A stretch of DNA of 64,000 bases from CAWAMD01 sp963783045 (GTDB lineage: Bacteria > Actinomycetota > Nitriliruptoria > Nitriliruptorales > Nitriliruptoraceae): contig CAWAMD010000005.1 of assembly GCA_963783045.1 (NCBI GenBank), positions 496,001-560,000 on the forward strand, in the 5' to 3' direction. The notes beneath the pieces are model-generated. The model was given only the letters and a program-made list of their open reading frames with translations, was not told the DNA's origin and made no database searches. The translations under genes were made by a program, and so were the position numbers. Shown in pieces: positions 43,891-52,492 of this stretch (within the stretch, counting starts at the first letter, position 1; the number at the start of each line of letters is the position of its first letter).

Positions 43891-43998
43891 GCCAGGGGCC
43901 ACGAACGTGGCCGCGAGACTCGGCATCCTGCGACGGCGCGACTACCGTCTCCGGCCGTCCGCACCAGGTGACCGGGTCGCGGAAGAGAGGCACGCACA

Positions 43999-45465
43999 GT
44001 GGGCAGCAGCACGGACGGGGCCGGTGACGAGCGCGAGATCCTCCCGCCGTCGTGGTCCGAGTCACACCGCTTCGTGCCGCGTGCCTTCGTGCAGCCGGCG
44101 CTGTCCTTCATGCGCGCGGAGGCGGCCGGCGGCATCGTCATGGTCGTCGCGGCCGTCGTCGCCGTGGCCTGGGCGAACTCGCCGTGGTCCGCGTCGTACT
44201 TCCGGCTCGTCGAGGCACACATCGAGATCGGGTTCGGTGGGTTCCACTTCCACCACCTGAGCGAGCTCACCGTGCGCGAGTGGATCAACGACGCGATGAT
44301 GGTCGTGTTCTTCTTCGTGGTGGGGCTCGAGATCAAGCGCGAGCTCGTCGTCGGCGAGCTGCGCGATGCTCGCGCGGCCGCCATGCCGGCGCTCGGTGCA
44401 CTCGGCGGGATGGTCGTGCCCGCGCTGGTCTACACCGCCTTCAACGTCGGCGGGCACGCCGCCCACGGCTGGGGGATCCCGATGGCGACCGACATCGCCT
44501 TCGCCGTCGGCGTCGTGTCGATGCTCGGCCGGCGGGTACCGGTCGCGGCGAAGCTCTTCCTGCTGGCGCTGGCGATCGTCGACGACCTCGGCGCGATCAT
44601 CGTGATCGCCATCTTCTACACCGAGGAGCTCGCCCTCGGCTGGCTGCTCGTCGCCGCCGCGCTGATCGGCGTCGTCCTGCTCATGCGCCGCGCCGACGTG
44701 CGCCCGATCTCGGCCTACGTCCTCGTCGGCGTCTTCGTGTGGCTCGCGATGCTCGAGTCGGGCGTCCACGCGACCATCGCCGGCGTCGCGCTCGCGATGA
44801 TCACCCCGGTCGCCTCCTTCTACAACCCGCGCCAGTTCGGTCCGCGGGCCCGCGACCTCGTCGGGCGCGTGGACGAGTACCTGCCCGAAGGCATGGAGGT
44901 CCACGAGCTCGACCGGCACACCCTCGAGCGGGTCCAGCAGCTCCTGCTCGACCTGCGCCGGCTCTCGCGCGAGTCGGTGCCGCCGCTCGAGCGGCTCGAG
45001 ACCAGCCTCACGAACTGGTCGTCATTCCTCATCGTGCCGGTCTTCGCCCTGGCCAACGCCGGCGTGCGGATCTCGGGCGGGGCGATCAGCGGGGCCTTCA
45101 GCGACCCGGTCATGCTCGGCGTCTTCTTCGGTCTCGTCGTCGGCAAGCCGGTCGGGGTGATCGGCGCGGCATGGCTCGCCATCAAGCTCGGACTCGGCCG
45201 GATGCCCTCCAAGTCCACGTGGCGCCACATGGTCGGGATCGGGCTGATGGCCGGCATCGGGTTCACCGTGGCCCTGTTCGTGTCGGCGCTCTCCTTCGAC
45301 CCGGGCACGGACTTCGCCGACAGCGCGAAGATCGCGATCTTCGCCGCCTCGATCGTGGCCGGCGTGGCCGGCCTGCTGTGGATGCGGCTCGCCGCGCCGA
45401 CCCCCGAGGAGCTCGACCGCAACCGCGATGGCGTCCTCGACGCCCGGCAGGCTGGCGCCGGCTGA
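43999..45465 (+). CDS. nhaA: Na+/H+ antiporter NhaA
   Basis: NhaA exchanges external protons for internal sodium to hold pH and sodium levels. The 488-residue protein has about 12 membrane spans and the family motifs AAGGIVMVVAAVVAVAWANS, FFFVVGLEIKRELVVGELR, PMATDIAFAVGVVSMLGRR and the ion-binding Asp-Asp in ALAIVDDLGAIIVIAIFY. A central cytoplasmic loop (about residues 280-340) is longer than in E. coli NhaA. The tail has an EF-hand-like DRNRDGVLDARQ stretch. GTG start with GAAGAGAGG upstream. Confidence 0.95.
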   Translation: MGSSTDGAGDEREILPPSWSESHRFVPRAFVQPALSFMRAEAAGGIVMVVAAVVAVAWANSPWSASYFRLVEAHIEIGFGGFHFHHLSELTVREWINDAMMVVFFFVVGLEIKRELVVGELRDARAAAMPALGALGGMVVPALVYTAFNVGGHAAHGWGIPMATDIAFAVGVVSMLGRRVPVAAKLFLLALAIVDDLGAIIVIAIFYTEELALGWLLVAAALIGVVLLMRRADVRPISAYVLVGVFVWLAMLESGVHATIAGVALAMITPVASFYNPRQFGPRARDLVGRVDEYLPEGMEVHELDRHTLERVQQLLLDLRRLSRESVPPLERLETSLTNWSSFLIVPVFALANAGVRISGGAISGAFSDPVMLGVFFGLVVGKPVGVIGAAWLAIKLGLGRMPSKSTWRHMVGIGLMAGIGFTVALFVSALSFDPGTDFADSAKIAIFAASIVAGVAGLLWMRLAAPTPEELDRNRDGVLDARQAGAG

Positions 45466-45777
45466 TGGCCGCGTCGCCGGTGACGGAGGGTGGCTAGTCC
45501 CTGCGCAGCGTCTGCGCATGGCTCGTCCTGGCTGAGGGTCCCGGTCCCCCCAGGGCCGTTCAGCGGCCCGTGGGCGTCAATCGCACGGCGCGCCCCGTTT
45601 GGGCCACGCTTCGGCCACCCCCGACGACCCCGGTAGTAGTGTCGGACGCACTGGGGGCGGAACCGCTTCGCCCAGGGGTGCTCGAGGATCTCGACGGGGC
45701 CCCAACCTCAGCGACCGTGCAACCACTCCCGAGCGGGCGCCTGACCGGCGCTGCTCGCGTGCGCAACAGGGAGAGCC
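45466..45777. other. 312-bp leader/intergenic stretch before BMP lipoprotein
   Basis: No gene is supported. A 6-bp hairpin (GGGCCG-TTCAG-CGGCCC, 45553-45569) may end nhaA transcription. A TAGTAG element at 45634-45639 could be a -10 box, but no good -35 is seen. CTGGGGGCG and CGCCCAG near 45651-45676 can pair and would lie in the mRNA leader. AGGGAGAG just before 45778 is the ribosome binding site. No known riboswitch was recognised. Confidence 0.4.
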
Positions 45778-46914
45778 ATGAAGATCACGACACGGGCCAT
45801 CGCGCTGATCGCAGCGCTGGCCATGTTCGGCGCCGCCTGCGGGTCTGCACCCGACGAGGAGGCATCGCCCAGCGAGACGGCGACATCGTCCGAGTCGACG
45901 ACGCCGTCCGAGACGACCTCCGCGACCGAATCGCCCGCCGGGTCCGAGACCGCCGCCGCGGCCGACTACACCGCGTGTGAGGTCACCGACACCGGTGGTG
46001 TGGACGACCGCTCCTTCAACCAGACGGCCTACAAGGGCGTGAAGGACGCCGAGTCCGACCTCGGGATCCAGGGCAAGGTCCTCGAGTCCCAGTCCGCCGC
46101 CGACTTCGAACCCAACATCAACGCGTTCCTCCAGCAGGACTGCAGCCTGATCATCACGGTCGGCTTCCTCCTCGGAGACGCCACGAAGGCGGCCGCGGAG
46201 GCCAACACCGACCAGCACTTCGCCATCGTCGACTTCGCCTACGAGGAGACCATCCCCAACGTGCGTGAGCTGACGTTCTCGACCGACCAGGCCGCCTTCC
46301 TCGCCGGCTACGTGGCCGCAGCGACGACCGAGACCGGCAAGGTCGGCACCTACGGCGGCATGAACATCCCGACGGTGACGATCTTCATGGACGGCTACCT
46401 CGCCGGCGTGCGGTACTACAACCAGGAGAAGGGCAAGGACGTCCAGGTCATCGGCTGGGACGGCTCCGAGGGCCAGTTCACCGGCGACTTCGAGAACCAG
46501 GACAAGGGCCGTTCCATCACCGAGCAGGAGCTCCAGAACGGCGCCGACATCATCATGCCGGTCGCCGGCCCGGTCGGGCAGGGCTCCGGTGCCGCGGTCC
46601 AGGCCGCCGGCACGGGCAAGCTCATCTGGGTCGACACCGACGGCTACGTGTCCGCTCCGCAGTTCAAGGACCTCATGCTCACCAGCGTGATGAAGAACAT
46701 GGACGTCGCCGTCCACGACACCATCGCGAAGGACGTGAAGGGGAGCTTCGAGGGCGGGCGCTACGTCGGCACGCTCGACAACGACGGCGTCGGCATCGCG
46801 CCGTTCCACGACTTCGAGGACAAGGTCCCGCAGGAGCTGAAGGACGAGCTCGACCAGATCCGCCAGCAGATCATCGCCGGCGACCTCTCGGTCAAGCCCG
46901 CCGACTACCAGTAG
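45778..46914 (+). CDS. BMP-family substrate-binding lipoprotein (nucleoside type)
   Basis: The extracellular receptor of an ABC importer. The signal peptide ends in the lipobox FGAAC, with Cys21 as lipidation site. A Ser/Thr/Glu-rich linker (about residues 25-60) follows, then the BMP fold: VTDTGGVDDRSFNQTAYKGV, ITVGFLLGDATKAAAEAN, FLAGYVAAATTETGKVGTYG and DIIMPVAGPVGQGSGAAVQA. Such proteins bind purine nucleosides in characterised cases. 378 residues. First gene of a four-gene importer operon. Confidence 0.93.
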   Translation: MKITTRAIALIAALAMFGAACGSAPDEEASPSETATSSESTTPSETTSATESPAGSETAAAADYTACEVTDTGGVDDRSFNQTAYKGVKDAESDLGIQGKVLESQSAADFEPNINAFLQQDCSLIITVGFLLGDATKAAAEANTDQHFAIVDFAYEETIPNVRELTFSTDQAAFLAGYVAAATTETGKVGTYGGMNIPTVTIFMDGYLAGVRYYNQEKGKDVQVIGWDGSEGQFTGDFENQDKGRSITEQELQNGADIIMPVAGPVGQGSGAAVQAAGTGKLIWVDTDGYVSAPQFKDLMLTSVMKNMDVAVHDTIAKDVKGSFEGGRYVGTLDNDGVGIAPFHDFEDKVPQELKDELDQIRQQIIAGDLSVKPADYQ

Positions 46915-46929
46915 GCACGGGCCAACCTC

Positions 46930-46961
46930 GGGGGAGGGCGCCACGCCCGGCGCCCTCCCCC
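46930..46961 (+). terminator. Strong intra-operon hairpin
   Basis: GGGGGAGGGCGCC (46930-46942) and GGCGCCCTCCCCC (46949-46961) pair perfectly over 13 bp around a 6-nt loop, 15 bp after the lipoprotein stop and before the ATPase. Such hairpins in ABC operons give more binding protein than transporter, by partial termination or by protecting the upstream mRNA. Confidence 0.75.
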
Positions 46962-46968
46962 CGCGGCC

Positions 46969-48531
46969 GTGGGGGGCCGCAAAGGAGCCACCATCAAGCT
47001 CGAGCTGCGCGGGATCACGAAGCGCTTCCCCGGGGTGCTGGCCAACGAGGCCGTCGACCTCACGGTCGATCAGGGCGAGATCCACGCCCTCGTCGGCGAG
47101 AACGGGGCCGGCAAGTCGACCCTCATGAACATCCTCTACGGCCTGTACTCGGCCGACGAGGGTGAGGTGCTCGTGGACGGGCAGCCGGTCGACTTCGACG
47201 GACCGGGTGATGCCATCGCCGCCGGCATCGGCATGGTCCATCAGCACTTCATGCTCGTGCCTGTGTTCACGGTCGCCGAGAACATCGTGCTCGGCGTCGA
47301 GCCCACGGGACCGATCGGCAACCTCAAGCAGCGGGACGCCGAGCGTGCCGTGCGCGAGCTCGGTGACCGGCACGGGATGCCGGTCGACCCGTCTGCCGTC
47401 ATCGAGACGCTGCCCGTGGGCATCCAGCAGCGTGTCGAGATCCTCAAGGCGCTGCACCGTGACGCGCGGCTGCTCATCCTCGACGAGCCGACCGCGGTGC
47501 TCACGCCCCAGGAGACCGAGGACCTCTTCCGCGCCATGCGCGCCCTGAAGGAGGCGGGACGCTCCATCGTCTTCATCACGCACAAGCTCGGCGAGGCCAT
47601 GGCCATCGCCGACCGGATCACCGTGCTGCGCGACGGGAAGGTGGTGGGGACGACCACCCCGGCGCAGACGAGCAAGCAGGAGCTGGCCAACATGATGGTC
47701 GGCCGGCCCGTCATGCTCGAGGTCGACAAGGAGCCGGCGTCGCCCGACGCCACCGTCCTCGAGGTCATCGAGCTCACCGTCAACGACGAGCGCGGGCGGC
47801 GGGCGGTCCGCGAGGTCGGCTTCACGCTGCGCGCCGGCGAGATCCTGGCCATCGCCGGGGTGCAGGGCAACGGACAGACCGAGCTCGTCGAAGCCCTGAC
47901 CGGGCTCGCCGACGTCGTGGGCGGCAGCATCCGGCTCGACGGCGAGGAGCTCGTCGGAAGGAGCCCGAAGCACATCCTGCGCGCCGGGATGGGGCACATC
48001 CCCGAGGACCGGCAGTCCGACGGCATGGTCGCGAAGTTCACCGTTGCCGAGAACCTCGTCCTCGACATGTGGGATTCCCCGCTCTACGCACGACGGGGCG
48101 CGCTCCGGTTCTCCGCGATCGAGGCGCTCGCACGCGACCAGGTGGACGCCTTCGACATCCGCACCCCGTCCACGCACACGGCCATGGGCAACCTCTCCGG
48201 CGGCAACCAGCAGAAGGTCGTGGTCGCCCGGGAGTTCGCCCGGGACCTGAAGGTGCTCATCGCCTCGCAGCCGACGCGAGGCGTCGACGTGGGCTCCATC
48301 GAGTACATCCACGCCCGGATCATCGAGTTCCGGGACGCCGGCCATGCGGTGCTGCTCGTCTCGTCCGAGCTCGACGAGGTCCTCTCGCTCGGCGACCGTG
48401 TGGCGGTCATGTACCGGGGGACGCTGAGCGGGCCGTACGACACGCCCGTGGACCGTGAGCGCGTGGGGCTGCTGATGGCCGGGGTCGAGCCGGATGGCGC
48501 GGTCACCGTCGGCAGGGAGGACGGGACGTGA
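46969..48531 (+). CDS. ABC importer ATPase with two nucleotide-binding domains
   Basis: A 520-residue twin ATPase of the sugar/nucleoside class (NupO/RbsA-like). The first domain has Walker A GENGAGKST, Walker B LLILDEPTAVLTPQE. The second is degenerate, with GVQGNGQTE, signature LSGGNQQKVVVAREFA and LIASQPTRGVDVGS, as usual for this group. The family N-terminus would be KLELRGITKRFPGVL, preceded here by AAAGGAG (46981-46987), 5 nt, then ATC 46993 instead of ATG. The only canonical in-frame start upstream is GTG 46969, which lies next to the hairpin and has no binding site. So the start is uncertain. The 3' end overlaps the first permease by 4 bp. Confidence 0.93.
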   Translation: MGGRKGATIKLELRGITKRFPGVLANEAVDLTVDQGEIHALVGENGAGKSTLMNILYGLYSADEGEVLVDGQPVDFDGPGDAIAAGIGMVHQHFMLVPVFTVAENIVLGVEPTGPIGNLKQRDAERAVRELGDRHGMPVDPSAVIETLPVGIQQRVEILKALHRDARLLILDEPTAVLTPQETEDLFRAMRALKEAGRSIVFITHKLGEAMAIADRITVLRDGKVVGTTTPAQTSKQELANMMVGRPVMLEVDKEPASPDATVLEVIELTVNDERGRRAVREVGFTLRAGEILAIAGVQGNGQTELVEALTGLADVVGGSIRLDGEELVGRSPKHILRAGMGHIPEDRQSDGMVAKFTVAENLVLDMWDSPLYARRGALRFSAIEALARDQVDAFDIRTPSTHTAMGNLSGGNQQKVVVAREFARDLKVLIASQPTRGVDVGSIEYIHARIIEFRDAGHAVLLVSSELDEVLSLGDRVAVMYRGTLSGPYDTPVDRERVGLLMAGVEPDGAVTVGREDGT

Positions 48532-49778
48532 GCGACGACACACGAACCGGGCCCCGGGCGGATGGTCCGCACCAGCCTGTGCACGCGGAACGGAACGGCG
48601 GTGGTGATCCGCTGACCCGAGCGATCGTCGACGCGGTGCGCAGCCAGACGCTGCTGATCACCGTGCTCGCCATCCTCAGCGCACTCGTGATCGGTGCGGT
48701 CATCATCGCATTCTCGGACGAGGGCGTCCGCGCCGCGATGGGCTACCTGTTCGCGCGGCCGACCGACACGCTCTCGCAGGCCTGGCACACCGTCGCGGAC
48801 GCCTACGCAGCGCTCTTCCAGGGCGCCTTCGGCGGACGCGTCCCCTGGTCGGAGACGATCGTCGCAGCGACGCCGTTGATCCTGACCGGCCTCGCGGTCG
48901 CGCTGCCCTTCCGTGCCATGGCGTTCAACATCGGTGCCGAGGGCCAGTTCCTCATCGGCGCCATGATCGGCGGACTGGTCGGGTTCGCGCTCCCGGACCT
49001 GCCGATGGTCGTGCACCTGCCGCTGACTCTGCTGGCGGGCTTCGCCGCGGGGGCGGTGTGGGGCTTCATCCCCGGCATCCTCAAGGCGCGTACGGGTGCC
49101 CACGAGGTGATCGTGTCGATCATGCTCAACTGGACCGCGATCTTCCTCAGCGACTACCTGCTGACGAGCGCCCTCTACCGCCGCCCCGGACGCGCCGACC
49201 CGATCAGCCGCGTCCTCGATCCCACGGCGCAGCTGCCGTCCTTCGTCGGCGGCCTGCGGGCGCACTGGGGGTTCGTCGTGGCGCTGATCGTCGCCGGCCT
49301 GGCGTGGTGGCTCATCCAGCGCAGCACCTTCGGGTTCGAGACGAAGGCCGTGGGTCTCAACCCACGGGCCGCCCAGTTCGCCGGCATGAGCCCGAACAAG
49401 GTCTTCTGGCTCATCATGACCATCGGCGGCGCCCTGGCCGGACTCGGTGGCGTCGTGCAGGTGTCGGGGGTCCAGAAGTTCCTCTCCCCGGGGTTCTCGG
49501 CGGGCCTCGGGTTCGACGGCATCACGGTCGCCCTGCTCGGGCGCGGCAACGCGCTCGGGGTCGTGCTCGCCGCCATGCTCTTCGGCGCCCTGCGCGCCGG
49601 CGGCCTGCGGATGCAGGCCACGACGGGCACGTCGGTCGACCTCGTCGTCGTCATCCAGGCGCTGATCATCATCTTCGTCGCGGCGCCGCCCCTCGTGCGC
49701 GCGATCTACCGATTGAAGGTGCCGAAGGCCGGCGACACGGACGCGGGCGCCCTGTCCGCCCAGGGAGGGCAGGCATGA
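48528..49778 (+). CDS. ABC importer permease 1 (BPD_transp_2, nucleoside type)
   Basis: A 416-residue membrane subunit with about eight to nine spans. The hallmark NIGAEGQFLIGAMIGGLVGF (loop contacting the ATPase domain) and KARTGAHEVIVSIMLNWTAI are those of NupP-like permeases, along with LGRGNALGVVLAAMLFGALR. The GTG start overlaps the ATPase stop; the ATGA end overlaps the second permease. Works with the permease at 49775 as a heterodimer. Confidence 0.93.
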   Translation: MSDDTRTGPRADGPHQPVHAERNGGGDPLTRAIVDAVRSQTLLITVLAILSALVIGAVIIAFSDEGVRAAMGYLFARPTDTLSQAWHTVADAYAALFQGAFGGRVPWSETIVAATPLILTGLAVALPFRAMAFNIGAEGQFLIGAMIGGLVGFALPDLPMVVHLPLTLLAGFAAGAVWGFIPGILKARTGAHEVIVSIMLNWTAIFLSDYLLTSALYRRPGRADPISRVLDPTAQLPSFVGGLRAHWGFVVALIVAGLAWWLIQRSTFGFETKAVGLNPRAAQFAGMSPNKVFWLIMTIGGALAGLGGVVQVSGVQKFLSPGFSAGLGFDGITVALLGRGNALGVVLAAMLFGALRAGGLRMQATTGTSVDLVVVIQALIIIFVAAPPLVRAIYRLKVPKAGDTDAGALSAQGGQA

Positions 49779-51049
49779 GCAACACCGCCCTGGCCGTCCG
49801 CGAGGAGGTCGCCCCCACGATCTCGCCCCGCCGTGCGCGCGGGTTCGGGTTCTTCTTCCTCCTGCTCGCCGCCGGCACCTTCGGGCTCCTGTCGGGCGCC
49901 GGCGGCAGCCGCGCGCGCTTCCTGCTCAACGACATCGCCGCGAAGGGCATCGTCCAGATGCCCGACCTCGTCGTACCCGTGTCGGCGACCCTGGTCGTCA
50001 TCGGTGTGCTCATCGCTGCCGTCGCCGGCTACCAGCTGGCACGCGGGTTCGGGAGCCGCACCTACCTGGTGCTCGGATTCGCGGTCGCCGCGTTCGTGTT
50101 CGCCTTCCTGAGCTGGGCAGCCCGGGGCCAGTCCCTCAACCTGCTGGCCATCCTGCGCCTGACCGTGCGCCAGGCGGTGCCGCTCACGTTCGGGGCGCTC
50201 TCGGGGGTCCTGTGCGAGCGCTCCGGCATCGTCAACATCGCGATCGAGGGCCAGTTCCTGCTGGCGGCATTCGCCGGCGCGCTGGTCGGCAGCGTCACGA
50301 GCAGCGCGTTCATCGGGATCGTCGCCGGCGCGCTCGCCGGGGCGCTCATGGGGCTCCTGCTCGCCTGGCTGTCGATCGAGTACCGCACCGACCAGATCAT
50401 CGTCGGGGTGGTCCTCATCGTGTTCGCCACGGGGCTGACGTTGTTCCTGGCGAGCCAGGTGCTCGTCCCGAACCCGCAGCTGAACACGCCGACGACGGTC
50501 CGCCCGATCGCCATCCCGCTGCTGAGCGAGATCCCGATCCTCGGCCCGATCTTCTTCCGGCACACGGTCTTCGTGTACGGCGCGTTCGCGGCGGTGCTGC
50601 TCGTGCACTGGGGCCTGTTCCACACCCGCTGGGGGCTGCGTGTGCGATCGGTCGGCGAGCACCCGCGTGCCGCCGACACCGTCGGGATCCCGGTCAACCG
50701 CGTCCGCTACGGCGCGGTCGTGCTCGGCGGGGTCGTGGCCGGCCTCGGCGGGGCGTTCCTCACGCTCGACTCGGCCGCCCAGTTCACCGAGAACATGAGC
50801 GCGGGACTCGGCTTCATCTCGCTGGCCGCCATGATCGTCGGCCGCTGGCGCCCGTTCGGGGCGTTCGGGGCCGCCCTGATCTTCGGCTTCGCGGGCTCGC
50901 TCGCCGGCGGCCTCGCCATCGTGCGGGTGCCGATTCCGTCCGAGTTCCTGCTGATGACGCCCTACCTCGTGACCATCCTCGTCGTGGCGGGGCTGGTCGG
51001 CCGACCGCGACCGCCGGCGGCCGAGAACCAGCCCTACGTCAAGGAGTAG
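49775..51049 (+). CDS. ABC importer permease 2 (BPD_transp_2, nucleoside type)
   Basis: A 424-residue membrane subunit with about ten spans, NupQ-like. It has VPLTFGALSGVLCERSGIVN, NIAIEGQFLLAAFAGALVGS, YRTDQIIVGVVLIVFATGLT and MIVGRWRPFGAFGAALIFGF. AGGGAGG precedes the ATG. Last gene of the importer operon; a hairpin at 51064-51082 follows, shared with the convergent aminotransferase gene. Confidence 0.93.
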   Translation: MSNTALAVREEVAPTISPRRARGFGFFFLLLAAGTFGLLSGAGGSRARFLLNDIAAKGIVQMPDLVVPVSATLVVIGVLIAAVAGYQLARGFGSRTYLVLGFAVAAFVFAFLSWAARGQSLNLLAILRLTVRQAVPLTFGALSGVLCERSGIVNIAIEGQFLLAAFAGALVGSVTSSAFIGIVAGALAGALMGLLLAWLSIEYRTDQIIVGVVLIVFATGLTLFLASQVLVPNPQLNTPTTVRPIAIPLLSEIPILGPIFFRHTVFVYGAFAAVLLVHWGLFHTRWGLRVRSVGEHPRAADTVGIPVNRVRYGAVVLGGVVAGLGGAFLTLDSAAQFTENMSAGLGFISLAAMIVGRWRPFGAFGAALIFGFAGSLAGGLAIVRVPIPSEFLLMTPYLVTILVVAGLVGRPRPPAAENQPYVKE

Positions 51050-51116
51050 CGGCCGCGGCTCAGGCGAGCAGCGGCTGCTCGCACGCGCTTCGCGGCCGCG
51101 GGCTCAGGCGAGCAGC
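51049..51116. repeat. Short direct repeat at the end of the aminotransferase gene
   Basis: A 24-nt segment at 51049-51072 recurs at 51092-51116 with one extra G. The second copy includes the last codons and the stop of the minus-strand aminotransferase; the first abuts the permease stop codon. It looks like a small local duplication of the aminotransferase 3' end. Confidence 0.7.
51064..51082. terminator. Bidirectional hairpin between convergent genes
   Basis: GCGAGCAGC and GCTGCTCGC pair perfectly over 9 bp with a single unpaired G. It sits between the convergent ABC permease and aminotransferase stops and can serve both. No T-tract. Confidence 0.5.
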
Positions 51117-52297
51117 TTGGCGATCCGGTCGATGCCCTCGGCCAGGTCGTCGTCGCCGAGCGCGTACGAGAGCCGTGCGTAGCCCGGGGCGCCGAACGCC
51201 TCGCCGGGAACGAGCGCGACCTTCGCCTGCTCGAGGAGCACGTCGGCGAGATCCAGCGTGGAGTCGACGCGCCGACCGGCGATCTGCTGACCGAGCACGC
51301 CTTCGAAGCTCGGGAACACGTAGAAGGCGCCCTCCGGCTCGACGCAGGCGACGCCCGGGATGGCGTTGAGCCGCTCCACGGCCAGCCGCCGCCGACGGTC
51401 GAAGGCCCCGCGCATCTCGGCGACGGCGTCCTGCGGCCCGGTGAGCGCCTCGATGGCCGCGGCCTGTGCCACGTTGCTGACGTTGGAGGTGCTCTGTGAC
51501 TGCAGCCGTGCGATTCCGGTGGCGATCTCCACCGGGGCGATCGACCAGCCGACCCGCCAGCCCGTCATCGCGTAGGTCTTGGCCACCCCGTTCGTGACGA
51601 TGGTGCGGGCCGCCGCGTCGGGCGCGACGACCGGCAGGGACGCGAACTCGGCGTCGCCGTACACGAGGTGCTCGTAGATCTCGTCGGTGATGACCCACAG
51701 CCCGTGCTCGGCGGCCCAGCGGCCGATCTCGGCCACCTGCTCGGGCGGATAGACCGCGCCCGTCGGGTTCGACGGCGACACGAAGATGATCGCCTTCGTG
51801 TTCGCGGTGCGTGCCTGCTCGAGCTGCTCGAGGGTCACCCGGAAGCCCGAGTCCTTCGTCGTCGCGAGGATCACGGGTGTGCCCTGGGCCAGGCGCACCT
51901 GCTGGGGGTAGCTGACCCAGTACGGGGAGGGCAGCAGCACCTCGTCGCCCGGATCGAGCAGCGACATGAAGATGTTGAACAGGGCGTGCTTGCCCCCGTT
52001 GCTGATGACCACCTGCGCCGGGTCGACGCCGAATCCCGAGTCGCGCTTCGTCTTCGTCGCGACGGCCTCGCGCAGGGCCGGCAGCCCCGCCGCGGGGGAG
52101 TACTTGTGCATCACCGGGTCGTGGCAGGCGGTCGCGGCCGCCTCGACGATGTTGGCCGGTGTGGGGAAGTCCGGCTCACCGGCGCCGAAGCCGATGACGG
52201 GCTCGCCGGCGGCCTTGAGCGCCTTGGCCTTCGCCGAGACGGCGAGGGTCGGGGAGGCCTCGATGCCGAGGACGCGCTGGGACAGGTCGGTGGACAC
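51104..52297 (-). CDS. Aspartate-type aminotransferase (class I PLP)
   Basis: A 397-residue PLP enzyme of the class I aminotransferases (aspartate aminotransferase Ib-like). Features: GFGAGEPDFPTPANIVEAA, YSPAAGLPALREAVATK, SPSNPTGAVYPPEQVAEIG, YEHLVYGDAEF and the PLP lysine in VTNGVAKTYAMTGWRVGW. The GTG at 52297 gives the normal N-terminus (STDLSQRVLGIEASPTLAVS). Amino-donor preference is not readable. Divergent from serC across about 195 bp. Confidence 0.92.
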   Translation of the reverse strand: MSTDLSQRVLGIEASPTLAVSAKAKALKAAGEPVIGFGAGEPDFPTPANIVEAAATACHDPVMHKYSPAAGLPALREAVATKTKRDSGFGVDPAQVVISNGGKHALFNIFMSLLDPGDEVLLPSPYWVSYPQQVRLAQGTPVILATTKDSGFRVTLEQLEQARTANTKAIIFVSPSNPTGAVYPPEQVAEIGRWAAEHGLWVITDEIYEHLVYGDAEFASLPVVAPDAAARTIVTNGVAKTYAMTGWRVGWSIAPVEIATGIARLQSQSTSNVSNVAQAAAIEALTGPQDAVAEMRGAFDRRRRLAVERLNAIPGVACVEPEGAFYVFPSFEGVLGQQIAGRRVDSTLDLADVLLEQAKVALVPGEAFGAPGYARLSYALGDDDLAEGIDRIAKLLA

Positions 52298-52492
52298 GAC
52301 AGTGTTTTCCGGTCGGGGGCAGCGGATCACGGTTCGTCCGAGGATAACCACGCGACCGCCGCCACGGCCCATCGTGGCGCCGGACCCGCCGGCGCGGACC
52401 CGTTTGGCGACCGGCCGACCGGCGCGGTTCACTGGCCCCGCGTCACCGCCCTCGGCGCACCGCCCTCCCGTTCCCGCCACCGGAGCATGCCC

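Noticed and set aside
45577..48543. A nearly 3-kb open frame on the minus strand opposite the nucleoside importer genes
   Set aside because: It is the mirror of the plus-strand genes in very GC-rich DNA, has no domain and no ribosome binding site; the plus strand encodes clear BMP and ABC proteins.
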